In this document: positions 28,708 to 37,226 of the stretch, one piece after another
Numbering within the stretch: the stretch's first letter is position 1
Layout: every line of letters begins with the position of its first letter
Assembly (NCBI GenBank): GCA_018654255.1
Contig: JABILX010000003.1
Span: 77,030-141,029 of the forward strand
Direction: 5' to 3'
Length of the DNA: 64,000 nucleotides
DNA from: Candidatus Peregrinibacteria bacterium
GTDB lineage: Bacteria; Patescibacteriota; Gracilibacteria; UBA1369; LOWO2-01-FULL-3
Notes under the pieces: generated by a model
Database searches by the model: none
Seen by the model: only the letters and a program-made list of their open reading frames with translations
Told to the model about the DNA's origin: nothing
Position numbers and translations under genes: made by a program

Positions 28708-29211
28708 ATGGCTGACGATAAAGATAAAGTAGATGTAAAAGCTAAGGCTGAAGAAGCGCCTGAGAAAGCTGATGTAAAGGCCGACACTAAGGCTGAAGCA
28801 GCACCAGCTGAAAAACCAAAGCTCAAATTAACAGCAGAGCAGAAAAAAAGAAGTAAAAGAAGATCTATTGTCGAAGGAAATCTTCACGTTCACGCTTCAT
28901 ACAACAACACAATCATTACTATAACTGAACCAAACGGAGACGTAATCGCATGGGCATCAGCAGGAGGCTCAGGATTCAAAGGAGCAAGAAAAGCAACACC
29001 ATACGCAGCTCAAATTGCAGCAGAAAACGCAGTTCAAAAAGCGAAAATCTATGGACTTGAAAGAGTCCACGCATATGTAAAAGGTGTTGGTAGCGGAAGA
29101 GACCAAGCCATGAGAGGCGTTACAGCAAATGACATAGAATTACTTTCAATCACAGATATAACAGGAATGCCGCACAACGGATGTAGAAAGAAGAAGAGAA
29201 GAAGAGTTTAA
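28708..29211 (+). CDS. rpsK: 30S ribosomal protein S11
   Basis: S11 forms part of the platform near the E site. The core lies at residues 50-167 (GNLHVHASYNNTIITITEPNG, WASAGGSGFKGARKATPYAAQ, MPHNGCRKKKRRRV). The first ~45 residues are a low-complexity extension of Lys, Ala, Glu and Asp, making it 167 residues instead of about 130. It is 2 nt after rpsM. Confidence 0.97.
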   Translation: MADDKDKVDVKAKAEEAPEKADVKADTKAEAAPAEKPKLKLTAEQKKRSKRRSIVEGNLHVHASYNNTIITITEPNGDVIAWASAGGSGFKGARKATPYAAQIAAENAVQKAKIYGLERVHAYVKGVGSGRDQAMRGVTANDIELLSITDITGMPHNGCRKKKRRRV

Positions 29212-29234
29212 TCCAAAATTAACTAATTTAAATC

Positions 29235-29858
29235 ATGAGATACACAGGACCAGTTTGCAGATTATGTAGAAGAGAAGGTGAAAAACTTTTCCTTAAAGGT
29301 GCAAAGTGTACATCACAAAAATGCCCACTTTTGAAAAAGAATTATGCACCAGGAGCAACAGGAGCAAAGAGCTCTTTCAAGAAACAATCTGAATACGGAA
29401 AACAATTAAGAGAAAAGCAAAAAGCTAAAAGAATTTATCAAACAACTGAAAAACAATTCAAGAAATACTACACAATGGCAGCTAGCAAAGATGGAATTAC
29501 AGGTGACACGCTTTTAAGATTACTCGAACAAAGACTTGATAACGTCGTATACAAAGCAGGTTTCGCAGAGTCAAGAAGACAAGCTCGACAATTAGTTGGA
29601 CACGGACTTATCAAAATGAATGGCAGAAAATGTACCGTTTCATCAAGATTAGTAAAAGTTGGAGACAAAGTGAAGACAAACCCAAAGACAAAAGGAGTCA
29701 AAGTATTTGAAGGCCTTGATAAACAAAAAGATCAATCACCAAAATGGCTAAAGACAGATCTAAAAGCTGGAGAAACAGAAGTCACATTCTTACCGGAGAA
29801 AGACGATACTGAAAGATCTATCCAAGCGCAGTTAATAGTTGAATTCTACTCTAAATAA
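29235..29858 (+). CDS. rpsD: 30S ribosomal protein S4, zinc-binding type
   Basis: S4 (207 aa) starts 16S rRNA folding. The N-terminus has four cysteines (CRLC near residue 8, then CTSQKC near residue 25), the zinc-binding form. The S4 RNA-binding domain includes RLDNVVYKAGFAESRRQARQLVGHGLIKMNGRK. In other bacteria S4 represses the alpha operon. Confidence 0.97.
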   Translation: MRYTGPVCRLCRREGEKLFLKGAKCTSQKCPLLKKNYAPGATGAKSSFKKQSEYGKQLREKQKAKRIYQTTEKQFKKYYTMAASKDGITGDTLLRLLEQRLDNVVYKAGFAESRRQARQLVGHGLIKMNGRKCTVSSRLVKVGDKVKTNPKTKGVKVFEGLDKQKDQSPKWLKTDLKAGETEVTFLPEKDDTERSIQAQLIVEFYSK

Positions 29859-29920
29859 TTTTAGGGCAATTTAAGCCCATTATTCCCCTCCCTTCCTATA
29901 CTAACCTTAAATCAACCAAT

Positions 29921-30895
29921 ATGCATATCATCCAAGAAGAAATTGGTATCCCAAAGATTAAAACTGATATTATCAGTAAATTTCACGTGGTCTTCACAAT
30001 GAGTCCACTCCCAACGGGATACGGGATGACTATTGGGAATGCTTTACGCAGAAGCTTATTATCTTCATTACCAGGAGCTGCCGTTACAGGCGTAAAAATC
30101 GACGGAGTGACGCATGAATACTCTACCATTCCGGGAGTAAAAGACAGCGTTCTCGATATCACTTTGAATCTCAAGTTGTTAGATATCAAAAAAACATCAA
30201 AAGAACCTTCTAAACTAAAATTAGAGGTTTCAAAAGCAGGAAAAATCACTGCAAAAGACATTCAATGTCCAAGTGACGTTGAAATCATGAACCCAGATCT
30301 ATACATCACAACTCTAGAAAAAGGATCAAAACTAAAGATGGAACTTAGAGTAGAAAAAGGTGTTGGATACATACCTGCAAATCAAAAGCAAAAAGAAGAA
30401 GACGATACAAGTATGATAGTAATTGACGCAGTTTATAGCCCAGTGAAGAAAGTTCGATTCGAAGTAGAAGCTACTCGTGTCGGACAAATGACAGAACTAG
30501 ACAAACTAACTCTAGAAATTCTCACAAACGGAACGATCTCTCCAGAAGACGCTCTCAAATTCTCTTCAAACATTCTAAAATCATACTTCGATCTATTCAA
30601 TATCGAAAACATTATGGTTGAGGATGAATTCATGAGTGACCTCAAGTCAATCGTACAAAAAGAAAAGGAAGAAGAGGCTAAGAAACCTCAACAAGAATCA
30701 TACACACCAATCGAGATCCTTGGATTCTCTCCTAGAACTTTGAACGCATTGATCAACGGAGGAATTGGTTCAATAGAGCAATTATCAAAATGTACTGAAA
30801 GCAAGCTATCTAACCTAAGAGGATTTGGTAAAAAAGCGTTGAACGAAGTAAAAGATGCTCTAGAAAAGAAAAATTTAACCTTATCTGAAGAATAA
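29921..30895 (+). CDS. rpoA: DNA-directed RNA polymerase subunit alpha
   Basis: Assembly platform of RNA polymerase (324 aa). The N-terminal domain shows SPLPTGYGMTIGNALRRSLLSSLPG and the dimer interface. The C-terminal domain contains SPRTLNALINGGIGSIEQL and LRGFGKKALNEVKDAL, which contact UP elements and activators. A Lys/Glu linker joins the two. Its stop overlaps the rplQ start codon. Confidence 0.98.
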   Translation: MHIIQEEIGIPKIKTDIISKFHVVFTMSPLPTGYGMTIGNALRRSLLSSLPGAAVTGVKIDGVTHEYSTIPGVKDSVLDITLNLKLLDIKKTSKEPSKLKLEVSKAGKITAKDIQCPSDVEIMNPDLYITTLEKGSKLKMELRVEKGVGYIPANQKQKEEDDTSMIVIDAVYSPVKKVRFEVEATRVGQMTELDKLTLEILTNGTISPEDALKFSSNILKSYFDLFNIENIMVEDEFMSDLKSIVQKEKEEEAKKPQQESYTPIEILGFSPRTLNALINGGIGSIEQLSKCTESKLSNLRGFGKKALNEVKDALEKKNLTLSEE

Positions 30896-31248
30896 TGAGA
30901 CATAAAAAAGACAGTGGAAAATTAGTCGCAGACAAAGGGCACAACACAGCCCTATTAAGAAACCTGGCAATGTCAGTGATAATCTATGAAAAGATCAAAA
31001 CCACTGAAAAAAAGGCACAAACAGTAAAACCTTTCGTAGAAAGACTGATTAACATAGCAAAGAAAAAAGAAAAAAGAGAAGCTATTCGTCAGATTGAATC
31101 TCTCCTTCAACACAAAAACAGCTCAAGAAAACTTTTTGAGGTGTTGGCAGACAAATACAAAGACAAAGAAGGAGGATACGTAAGAATAACCAAATTAGGT
31201 TATAGAAGCGGAGATAATGCTCCAGTAGTACAAATTGAACTAGTATAA
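30895..31248 (+). CDS. rplQ: 50S ribosomal protein L17
   Basis: L17 (117 aa) lies beside the tunnel exit. The start MRHKKDSGKLVADKGHNTALLRNLA is close to the usual MRHxxxxxKLxRxxxHRxALLRNL, and the protein ends YRSGDNAPVVQIELV. It overlaps rpoA by one base, the usual order. Confidence 0.96.
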   Translation: MRHKKDSGKLVADKGHNTALLRNLAMSVIIYEKIKTTEKKAQTVKPFVERLINIAKKKEKREAIRQIESLLQHKNSSRKLFEVLADKYKDKEGGYVRITKLGYRSGDNAPVVQIELV

Positions 31249-31250
31249 AC

Positions 31251-31685
31251 ATGCAAAAAACATACACCCCAAAAAAAGCCGATCTAGATGACAAGAAATG
31301 GTACCTAATAGACGCTACCGACATGGTAGTTGGTCGAATGGCTACAAAGATCGCAGACATCCTTAGAGGAAAAAATAAGCCTATTTTTACTCCACATTTG
31401 GATACAGGAGATTTCGTAATAGTAATCAACGCTGAGAAAATCAAATTAACAGGAGCAAAACTCGATCAAAAGATGTACTACAGACACTCAGGGTACAAAG
31501 GCGGATTGAAGGCTGTTCCTGCAAGAAAAGTATTGGAAGAAAACCCAACTCAAATCGTCACAGAGGCGGTAAAGAATATGCTTCCAAACAACAAGTTAAG
31601 AAAAGTTTTCCTAAGTAAATTCAAAGTATTCGCAGGAAGCGAGCACACACACGAAGCTCAAAAACCTGAAGAATTAAAATTCTAA
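31251..31685 (+). CDS. rplM: 50S ribosomal protein L13
   Basis: L13 (144 aa) is an early assembly protein. It shows WYLIDATDMVVGRMATKIADILRGK, FVIVINAEKIKLTGAK and YRHSGYKGGLK. Paired with rpsI as in most bacteria. Confidence 0.97.
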   Translation: MQKTYTPKKADLDDKKWYLIDATDMVVGRMATKIADILRGKNKPIFTPHLDTGDFVIVINAEKIKLTGAKLDQKMYYRHSGYKGGLKAVPARKVLEENPTQIVTEAVKNMLPNNKLRKVFLSKFKVFAGSEHTHEAQKPEELKF

Positions 31686-31694
31686 CCATAAGAA

Positions 31695-32258
31695 ATGACA
31701 CCAAAAGACGCGAAAAAAAGTGAAGTGTCGCCTGAGGCCCCAGCCGAAGACGTCAAAAAAGAAGTGAAAAAGCCTAAAAAGACTTTAGCTAGAGCAGATA
31801 GACCATTAGAAGTTAAAGAGGACAAACCATCGAAAAAGGCTAAACAAAGTCAAGAATACAAACTCCCTTCAGGGAAATATTATTACGCAAACGGTAAAAG
31901 AAAAACTTCCGTAGCAAGAGTTCGCCTATACAAAGGAGACGGATCAATCTTCATCAATGAAGAACCAATCAATAAATTCTGCCAAACAAAAGTACAAGTA
32001 GAACTAATTGGATTCCCTCTTCAATTAACAGGTACAGCAGGAAAGTTCAATATCACAGCAAAAGTAACCGGAGGAGGCCCAAACTCACAGGCAGAAGCTG
32101 TACGACACGGTATTGCTAAAGCTCTTGAAGTATTCGACGAAACACTCCGCCCTACTCTAAAACACGCAGGCCTTCTCACAAGAGACCCACGATCAAAAGA
32201 AAGAAAGAAATACGGTCTCAAGAAAGCACGTCGTGGACCACAGTTCTCGAAACGTTAG
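31695..32258 (+). CDS. rpsI: 30S ribosomal protein S9
   Basis: S9 core (residues 57-187) with YYANGKRKTSVARVRLYKGDG, GGGPNSQAEAVRHGIAKAL and the C-terminal tail KKARRGPQFSKR, whose last residues touch P-site tRNA. The first ~55 residues are a Lys/Ala/Glu/Pro-rich extension absent from E. coli S9. It ends the ribosomal block. Confidence 0.97.
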   Translation: MTPKDAKKSEVSPEAPAEDVKKEVKKPKKTLARADRPLEVKEDKPSKKAKQSQEYKLPSGKYYYANGKRKTSVARVRLYKGDGSIFINEEPINKFCQTKVQVELIGFPLQLTGTAGKFNITAKVTGGGPNSQAEAVRHGIAKALEVFDETLRPTLKHAGLLTRDPRSKERKKYGLKKARRGPQFSKR

Positions 32259-32270
32259 AGGGAAATCGAT

Positions 32271-32429
32271 TTACAAAGCATCAATCATTTTTTCCAGCTT
32301 CTCGACTTCACCCTTATCCTTTTCTTCACCAACAGAAATATCAACCATCTTGAGAATCTTTTTCATGGCTGCAATATCAGATTGCACCTCAGCAACCTGT
32401 AAAACCAGATTTTCAACTTCCTTCTTCAT
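32271..32429 (-). CDS. Small coiled-coil protein (52 aa)
   Basis: Begins MKKEVENLVLQVAEVQSDIA and ends EKLEKMIDAL. Leu, Val and Ile recur at heptad spacing, so a short coiled coil is likely. The start lies 2 nt after the stop of the LRV-repeat gene (TAG, TA, ATG), which suggests co-transcription and translational coupling. It stops 12 nt from the convergent end of rpsI. I do not recognise a family, but the coupling makes it a credible gene, perhaps a partner of the repeat protein. Confidence 0.6.
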   Translation of the reverse strand: MKKEVENLVLQVAEVQSDIAAMKKILKMVDISVGEEKDKGEVEKLEKMIDAL

Positions 32430-32431
32430 TA

Positions 32432-33805
32432 CTACACACCTTTATAAACTATAGCTGGATTTTCAATAGCGGCTTGTGCAACCAAAACGTTTTCGTCCTT
32501 AGCAAGTTCTGACAAGACTACTCTTGGTGTTTGATGATTTTCGGCAACGGCTCTTCTTACTTTATAAGACTCATGACTAGCTAGCTTTCTAAGAGTTGAC
32601 TTAGGTGTATTATCATTATAAGCAACACTCATTAGAACATTTTTAGATTTGTCTTTCGAAGCTACATCAGCCAATCGAGAAGGCGAATTCAATCTCGCCA
32701 CAACCATAGCCCTAACATCATCAGCCTTGTCACTTAACAAATGATTTGAAACGAAAATAGAGTCCAAATGATAATTTCTCGCTAAATTAAATCTCACTTT
32801 CTTAGAAGAATCTTTTACTAATTTTTTTGCAACAGGTTTTGTAATCTGGTGATTTGATGCCACAGAAGCTCTAACTAATTCAGACTTATCCCCAGCAAGT
32901 AAAAGCAATAGGTTTTCTGGAGTAGAGTTCATTGAAGCAATGATTCTCCTAACCTGTTCATCCTCACTATGTGCATTTTCAAATAGAAAATCCGGATCAA
33001 CACGTCCTCCTTCATCTTGCAATTGATCATCAACGTCATCCATAAATTTCTGAGCCTCTCTAGACAACTTACGTCTTTCCATAGCCTTCACAAAGTTTTT
33101 ATTTTCCTCCAAAGCATTAAGAACCATAAGATCCTTTTCTTTATCATACATAGTAACAAGAATTTTCTCTCTAGTCTCAGGAGATTTAGCAACAGCAGTT
33201 CTAACCTCAGCATCTTTATCCTCAGAAAGAAGTACTTGAGCATCATAAGCATATCTAAACTCTTTGTTTGAGGCAATAGCACACCTCACACTCGCACTCT
33301 TATCTTTTGCAAGCATCTTGAGAAGCTTTTCAGATATAGAAAAATTCTCCGCAACATTTTTCCTAACAGCATCTTTCTTATCCATCGCTAACTTCTCCAA
33401 CGTTACTTGGGCAGTATGTGGATTTTTTGCTACAGCAGCCCTCAGTCTCCAATCAGGACTATCTGAAAGCGCATAAAAATATTCTTGAGAAAGCTTGACT
33501 TTTGAAACCTTATCGTAGACCTCTTTTACAAAGTCATCTCTAACCTTTCCCAAAGATTTCACCATTTCCTTGAGCTCTTTCTTGGCTTCCTTCGGAGATC
33601 CAAATAACTTTTTCAGTAATTCAGGTCCCTGCTTCGGAGATCCAAATAACTTTTTCAGTAATTCAGGTCCCTGCTTCGGAGTCTTAGCTGACTTGCTTGG
33701 AGCTTTATTTGCAGAAAAAGGTCCTCCTCTAGGAGAAACTTGCATCCCAAAGACAAGCCTTTGTGGAACGACTAGGTCCACATTGAAATCATTTTGTTTT
33801 TCCAT
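32432..33805 (-). CDS. Leucine-rich-variant (LRV/HEAT-like) repeat protein
   Basis: A 457-residue helical repeat protein. After a basic N-terminal region (residues 1-75) come about fifteen repeats of roughly 24 residues with the pattern D-x-VR-x-AVA-x-N-x-x-T-x-x-x-L-x-x-LA-x-D, for example AVRKNVAENFSISEKLLKML. This matches the leucine-rich variant type, a solenoid for binding proteins. Near residue 45 the peptide KQGPELLKKLFGSP occurs twice, from a perfect 42-bp DNA duplication. There is no signal peptide. It has its own promoter and a coupled 52-aa gene behind it. The partner is unknown. Confidence 0.85.
   Translation of the reverse strand: MEKQNDFNVDLVVPQRLVFGMQVSPRGGPFSANKAPSKSAKTPKQGPELLKKLFGSPKQGPELLKKLFGSPKEAKKELKEMVKSLGKVRDDFVKEVYDKVSKVKLSQEYFYALSDSPDWRLRAAVAKNPHTAQVTLEKLAMDKKDAVRKNVAENFSISEKLLKMLAKDKSASVRCAIASNKEFRYAYDAQVLLSEDKDAEVRTAVAKSPETREKILVTMYDKEKDLMVLNALEENKNFVKAMERRKLSREAQKFMDDVDDQLQDEGGRVDPDFLFENAHSEDEQVRRIIASMNSTPENLLLLLAGDKSELVRASVASNHQITKPVAKKLVKDSSKKVRFNLARNYHLDSIFVSNHLLSDKADDVRAMVVARLNSPSRLADVASKDKSKNVLMSVAYNDNTPKSTLRKLASHESYKVRRAVAENHQTPRVVLSELAKDENVLVAQAAIENPAIVYKGV
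33591..33674. repeat. Perfect 42-bp tandem repeat, two copies
   Basis: Two identical units, 33591-33632 and 33633-33674, followed by the first 7 bases of a third. They encode a duplicated 14-residue segment in the LRV protein. The lack of any difference suggests a recent duplication by slippage. Confidence 0.95.
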
Positions 33806-33844
33806 TTTTAATTTTGTTATGGATTTATTTTTATTTTATATTAA

Positions 33845-33873
33845 ACTATACCACACCCAGGAAGGCTAGTCAA
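33845..33873 (-). promoter_or_regulatory. Promoter for the LRV-protein gene
   Basis: Minus-strand -35 TTGACT, 17-nt spacer, -10 TATAGT, about 40 nt before the ATG at 33805. Confidence 0.7.
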
Positions 33874-33895
33874 CCTCCTCCACTAAAAAAACTCG

Positions 33896-34273
33896 TTACG
33901 CAACCGTCACATCAAACCCTCCCTTTTTCGGAAAGCGCCTTAAGGCTTCCGAGAAGTTTTTTGGATCTGACATATCTAAATCAGAAGCTTTTGCAGCCGC
34001 CATGTCAATCCCTGTAGAAGCAGTCTCTTTGATAAAAATTCGCGTCCTAGTCTGAACACCACAAGGAGTATAATCCTCTCTACGAAGACTAGCTCCCTCA
34101 CCAGCACCCCCTACAACCCAATCATCAGTATCAAAATGTATTAGACACTTCGAAGTAGTTCTAGGTCCCACCATTCCATAAGCTCTAAGATTCCTTCGAA
34201 CCACCTCAATAACAGTTCCTGGATCCACCTCAAACATTTCATCCAAACTAAAACAAGCTTCTTCGAATTTCAT
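33896..34273 (-). CDS. Hypothetical protein (125 aa), paralogue of 36916-37194
   Basis: Unrecognised. It begins MKFEEACFSLDEMFEVDPGT and has a central FDTDDWVVGGAGEG. The same plan appears in the protein at 36916-37194 (MRLEAACNQLGENLGMDPLT and FDDWVVEEGDGEG), so the two are paralogues. A helical N-terminus followed by a short beta-rich core is plausible. It lies 13 nt after the 85-aa gene and probably shares its promoter. There is no signal peptide. Confidence 0.7.
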   Translation of the reverse strand: MKFEEACFSLDEMFEVDPGTVIEVVRRNLRAYGMVGPRTTSKCLIHFDTDDWVVGGAGEGASLRREDYTPCGVQTRTRIFIKETASTGIDMAAAKASDLDMSDPKNFSEALRRFPKKGGFDVTVA

Positions 34274-34286
34274 CTAAAGATAAGGT

Positions 34287-34544
34287 TTATAATCTAGTTG
34301 TCTGTTCAGGACCTGGTTTTTTAGAAGACTCCCAGCTATAACCATCTGGCATCATGCTTTTTTCATGAAGACCACGAGGCGTCTCAACCATATCGTCATC
34401 CCCTCCAACAACTTCAACAAGTTCAGCATAAACTTCTGCCGCAACTGGACCAACCGAACCAACAGCACCTCCAACCTCTTCTAAATCAAATTCTTCCAGA
34501 TCACCATCTGCAACTCCCCCTTCTCGTCGTTCTGTACCACTCAT
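34287..34544 (-). CDS. Hypothetical acidic protein (85 aa)
   Basis: Unrecognised. It is very acidic and Gly/Val-rich in the first 55 residues (GDLEEFDLEEVGGAVGS), with a polar C-terminus. It is preceded by a strong promoter at 34572-34600 and followed closely by the 125-aa gene, so the two form a small operon. Confidence 0.6.
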   Translation of the reverse strand: MSGTERREGGVADGDLEEFDLEEVGGAVGSVGPVAAEVYAELVEVVGGDDDMVETPRGLHEKSMMPDGYSWESSKKPGPEQTTRL

Positions 34545-34571
34545 AATTAAATTTGTTAAATTTTGGAGCTG

Positions 34572-34600
34572 ATTCTAGCAATACAAAACACTCTTGTCAA
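34572..34600 (-). promoter_or_regulatory. Promoter for the 85-aa/125-aa pair
   Basis: Minus-strand -35 TTGACA (perfect), 17-nt spacer, -10 TAGAAT. Confidence 0.75.
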
Positions 34601-34668
34601 CCTGTAAACACCCAAGTTTACAAATGGAAGCTATAAGAGAAAAAATGTAAACTCCTGCCCTCCCAGCC

Positions 34669-34697
34669 TTGACGAAAAGTATATTGTATGAGATAAT
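34669..34697 (+). promoter_or_regulatory. Promoter for the 142-aa gene
   Basis: -35 TTGACG, 17-nt spacer, -10 GATAAT. The leader is about 25 nt. The TTG of the -35 box is in frame with the gene but cannot be its start. Confidence 0.6.
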
Positions 34698-34728
34698 AAG
34701 ACCTATAGAAATTTTAACAAAAGCATAT

Positions 34729-35157
34729 ATGCTCGATCAACCATCAGAAAATAGTCAAACTCTGGACGAATTGAACACCGCCCACCCAGTAGACAAGATC
34801 CTCGGACAATGGAAGGAAACCTTCACCCAACCACTTACAAATTTTCAATTGGCAAGTTTTTTTAGAAATTCAGTCACAGGAAGCTCTAGAGCAGAAGTAG
34901 TATTAGGACTACTCACAGTAGAAGCTGCAAAAACCGGAAGATGGAACAAGATAGAACTTACTCCAGAAACAAACGTAGAAACTTTGGACCAACTAAGAGA
35001 AAGTACAGATCAAGGGTTAGTTAAAGCAGAACAGGAAGGTCACATAGAATTAGCATTGGAAAACGGAAAATGCCATATAACACCAAAAGGACCTTTTGTA
35101 CTAGACCTGATTCAGCGAATAGAGAGATACGACAACAACAGTAGACAAGCCTCTTAA
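34729..35157 (+). CDS. Hypothetical protein (142 aa)
   Basis: Unrecognised soluble protein beginning MLDQPSENSQTLDELN. The middle contains FQLASFFRNSVTGSSRAEVVLGLLTVEAAKTG, and the C-terminus (GHIELALENGKCHITPKGPFVLDLIQRI) looks like the end of a winged-helix domain, though this is only an impression. I chose the ATG at 34729 because a TTG 60 nt upstream falls in the promoter. A short hairpin with a T-tract (around 35182-35203) follows. Confidence 0.65.
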   Translation: MLDQPSENSQTLDELNTAHPVDKILGQWKETFTQPLTNFQLASFFRNSVTGSSRAEVVLGLLTVEAAKTGRWNKIELTPETNVETLDQLRESTDQGLVKAEQEGHIELALENGKCHITPKGPFVLDLIQRIERYDNNSRQAS

Positions 35158-35205
35158 ATAAGTTCCCAAACTATAGTACAATCCATCATGGATTAATTTT
35201 TAGTC

Positions 35206-36138
35206 ATGTCATTCATTAAAGACTTTAAAAAACTGTACTGGGCCACTCCTCAAGTCCAAAACTGGACCCGTCAAAGTGAAAACTGCGACTACGGAGACAT
35301 CATTGTCGTATCAAAAAATTCATTCCTCTGTTTCAACAGCTCAAACCTGGAAAACTGCTATTATTGCTACTCATCTCGCAAAAACGAAGACTGCGGAGAC
35401 TGCCTATTCATCGAAAAGTGCAACCTCTGCTACGAATGCGTGGACTGCACACGTTGTTTCAACTCAAACTACCTGCAAAACTGCGAAAATTGCAGCGATT
35501 GCTCTCATTGCTACGACTGCAAATCCCTCGATAATTGCTTCGGATGCGTCGGCACATACCACAAACAATACTCAATCTTCAATAAACACTATAAACGCAA
35601 CGAATACCTGAAAAAGCTCAAAGAAATTCAAGCCTGGCCTCAAAAACGCATAGCCGAAGAAGTCGAAAAACTTCGCCTCAAATGGCCCCACATATACATG
35701 CATCAAGTCCACACTACGAACTGCCAAGGCGATTACGTAAATCACAGCAAAAACTGCTACTGGACCTTCGATTCATTCGAGTGCGAAGACTGCCTCTATA
35801 TCACAGAAGCATGCCTAGAAAGAGGGTGCAAGGACTCCGTGGACTGCGGCCCAATCGTAAATACCCTCGAACAATGCTACGACTGCTGTTTCTGCGGATA
35901 TCTCCACGAATGCAGCCACATCTACTGGGCCGATTGGATCTCAGACTGCCACTGGTGCACAAACATCTGGGACTGCAAAAACTGTTTCGGCTGCGATTAC
36001 TTAAAAAACAAGGAATACCACATTCTGAACAAACCCTACTCAAAAGAAGAGTACGCCCGCCGCATCAAAGACCACAAAAAAGAACTTCTCGAAGCCGGAA
36101 TTCAAGACTTCTATGGGTTGGTACACGGGGAACCTTAA
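35206..36138 (+). CDS. Cysteine-rich repeat protein 1 (short form)
   Basis: 310 residues with about 35 cysteines. Two similar halves each contain runs of C-x2-C and N/D-C steps (such as CGDCLFIEKCNLCYEC) and end with CFGC followed by an aromatic-rich Y-x-I-x-N-K-x-Y-x-K-x-E-Y tail. The step size of 5-6 residues recalls pentapeptide-repeat or beta-helix proteins, with stacked cysteines that could bind metal. It lacks the N-terminal zinc ribbon of the longer paralogues. The family is common in Candidate Phyla Radiation genomes under uninformative names. Function is unknown. Confidence 0.85.
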   Translation: MSFIKDFKKLYWATPQVQNWTRQSENCDYGDIIVVSKNSFLCFNSSNLENCYYCYSSRKNEDCGDCLFIEKCNLCYECVDCTRCFNSNYLQNCENCSDCSHCYDCKSLDNCFGCVGTYHKQYSIFNKHYKRNEYLKKLKEIQAWPQKRIAEEVEKLRLKWPHIYMHQVHTTNCQGDYVNHSKNCYWTFDSFECEDCLYITEACLERGCKDSVDCGPIVNTLEQCYDCCFCGYLHECSHIYWADWISDCHWCTNIWDCKNCFGCDYLKNKEYHILNKPYSKEEYARRIKDHKKELLEAGIQDFYGLVHGEP

Positions 36139-36141
36139 GTC

Positions 36142-36786
36142 CTAGCCATCCTCTCTATCAAGAACTGAGCCTGAATCAGTAGCTACCTTCTCACCCTCCC
36201 TAGAAGCAACTGGGAATAAACCCCTAGCCTCGTCAAGAAGAGGAGCCAATCTGCCTTTAAGAGCCTCCACATCAACAACAGAAGCACTACCTTTTCCTAA
36301 AAGACCAGCAACCTCCCCAACAATAGAAGACTGTATCTCTTGAATTTTAGCAAAAGCGTCTGCTCTCTCTCTCAATTCCTTCAATTTCGCCGGAACACCA
36401 TTAGTCATAGCCTTATATTCACCAAGAGTCTGTCCAACCATTCCTAAAGCACTCCTAACACATCCGAGAGCAAACTTTAACCCAGCCTCTTCATCGCCAC
36501 AAATCCCTTGAAGCGCTATCGAAGAAAGAGTCTGAGTCAAACGACTCACCTCCCCAACAAAAACATCAACAACAGCCTGAGCTTGATCACCATATTGGGA
36601 AACCTCTCCAGCCAATCTCTCAGAAAGACGCCTTTCCAAAGCAAGAGAATCAGAAGACCACCCTTGGTCAACATACAAAACACCTATTGCCGTCCTAAAC
36701 TCACGCTCATCAAAAACCTTTTTCTCAACACCTCCATCAAGAGAACCCCCTGCATCTGGCCCATCAGACATTCCATTATCAGCCAT
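36142..36786 (-). CDS. Hypothetical helical protein (214 aa)
   Basis: Unrecognised. It begins MADNGMSDGPDAGGSLDGG, a flexible acidic stretch, followed by about 170 residues of predicted helix (Ala, Leu, Glu, Arg, Val), for example LAGEVSQYGDQAQAVVDVFV. It is converging on the cysteine-rich gene 1, which ends 3 nt away. I chose the start at 36786. A longer upstream reading would add a segment with Cys and Trp of a different composition and would cross a TATAAT. Confidence 0.7.
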   Translation of the reverse strand: MADNGMSDGPDAGGSLDGGVEKKVFDEREFRTAIGVLYVDQGWSSDSLALERRLSERLAGEVSQYGDQAQAVVDVFVGEVSRLTQTLSSIALQGICGDEEAGLKFALGCVRSALGMVGQTLGEYKAMTNGVPAKLKELRERADAFAKIQEIQSSIVGEVAGLLGKGSASVVDVEALKGRLAPLLDEARGLFPVASREGEKVATDSGSVLDREDG

Positions 36787-36915
36787 TTTTATTTGGTTAT
36801 AAAACTTAGGAGAAATAAATACCACACCAAACCTTTCCAAACAAGCGCAAAACCTTGCCTCAAGCCATATTATATTGCAAACTCCTAAACGTGAAGACAC
36901 TGTAGCAAGAGATTA

Positions 36916-37194
36916 CTACCCAGCTCGATGAACCACCACATCTAAAACCCTTTCAACGTCTCTCTTAACAGAAAGTCGAGCAGGCCTCAAAGACGCTCCA
37001 TTAAGATCATTGGTAACCCTGTTTAACTTATAAATTCCTTCTCCATCCCCTTCTTCAACAACCCAATCATCAAATTCATACTCATCACCACCACGACGAG
37101 CCCTTTCCAATTCAACCCTAACCGCTAAAATAACGGTCAAAGGATCCATTCCCAAATTTTCTCCTAATTGATTACAAGCTGCTTCTAATCGCAT
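36916..37194 (-). CDS. Hypothetical protein (92 aa), paralogue of 33896-34273
   Basis: Starts MRLEAACNQLGENLGMDPLT and contains FDDWVVEEGDGEGIYKLNR. Both segments line up with the 125-aa protein at 33896-34273. I chose the ATG at 37194 because it aligns with the start of that paralogue. An ATG 30 nt upstream lies too close to the promoter. Function unknown. Confidence 0.65.
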   Translation of the reverse strand: MRLEAACNQLGENLGMDPLTVILAVRVELERARRGGDEYEFDDWVVEEGDGEGIYKLNRVTNDLNGASLRPARLSVKRDVERVLDVVVHRAG

Positions 37195-37226
37195 AAATAT
37201 TAAAGTTAAAAATTGTGTTGGCACCG

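Noticed and set aside
34669-34728. TTG start for the 142-aa gene
   Set aside because: The TTG belongs to the -35 box TTGACG, so the gene starts at the ATG at 34729.
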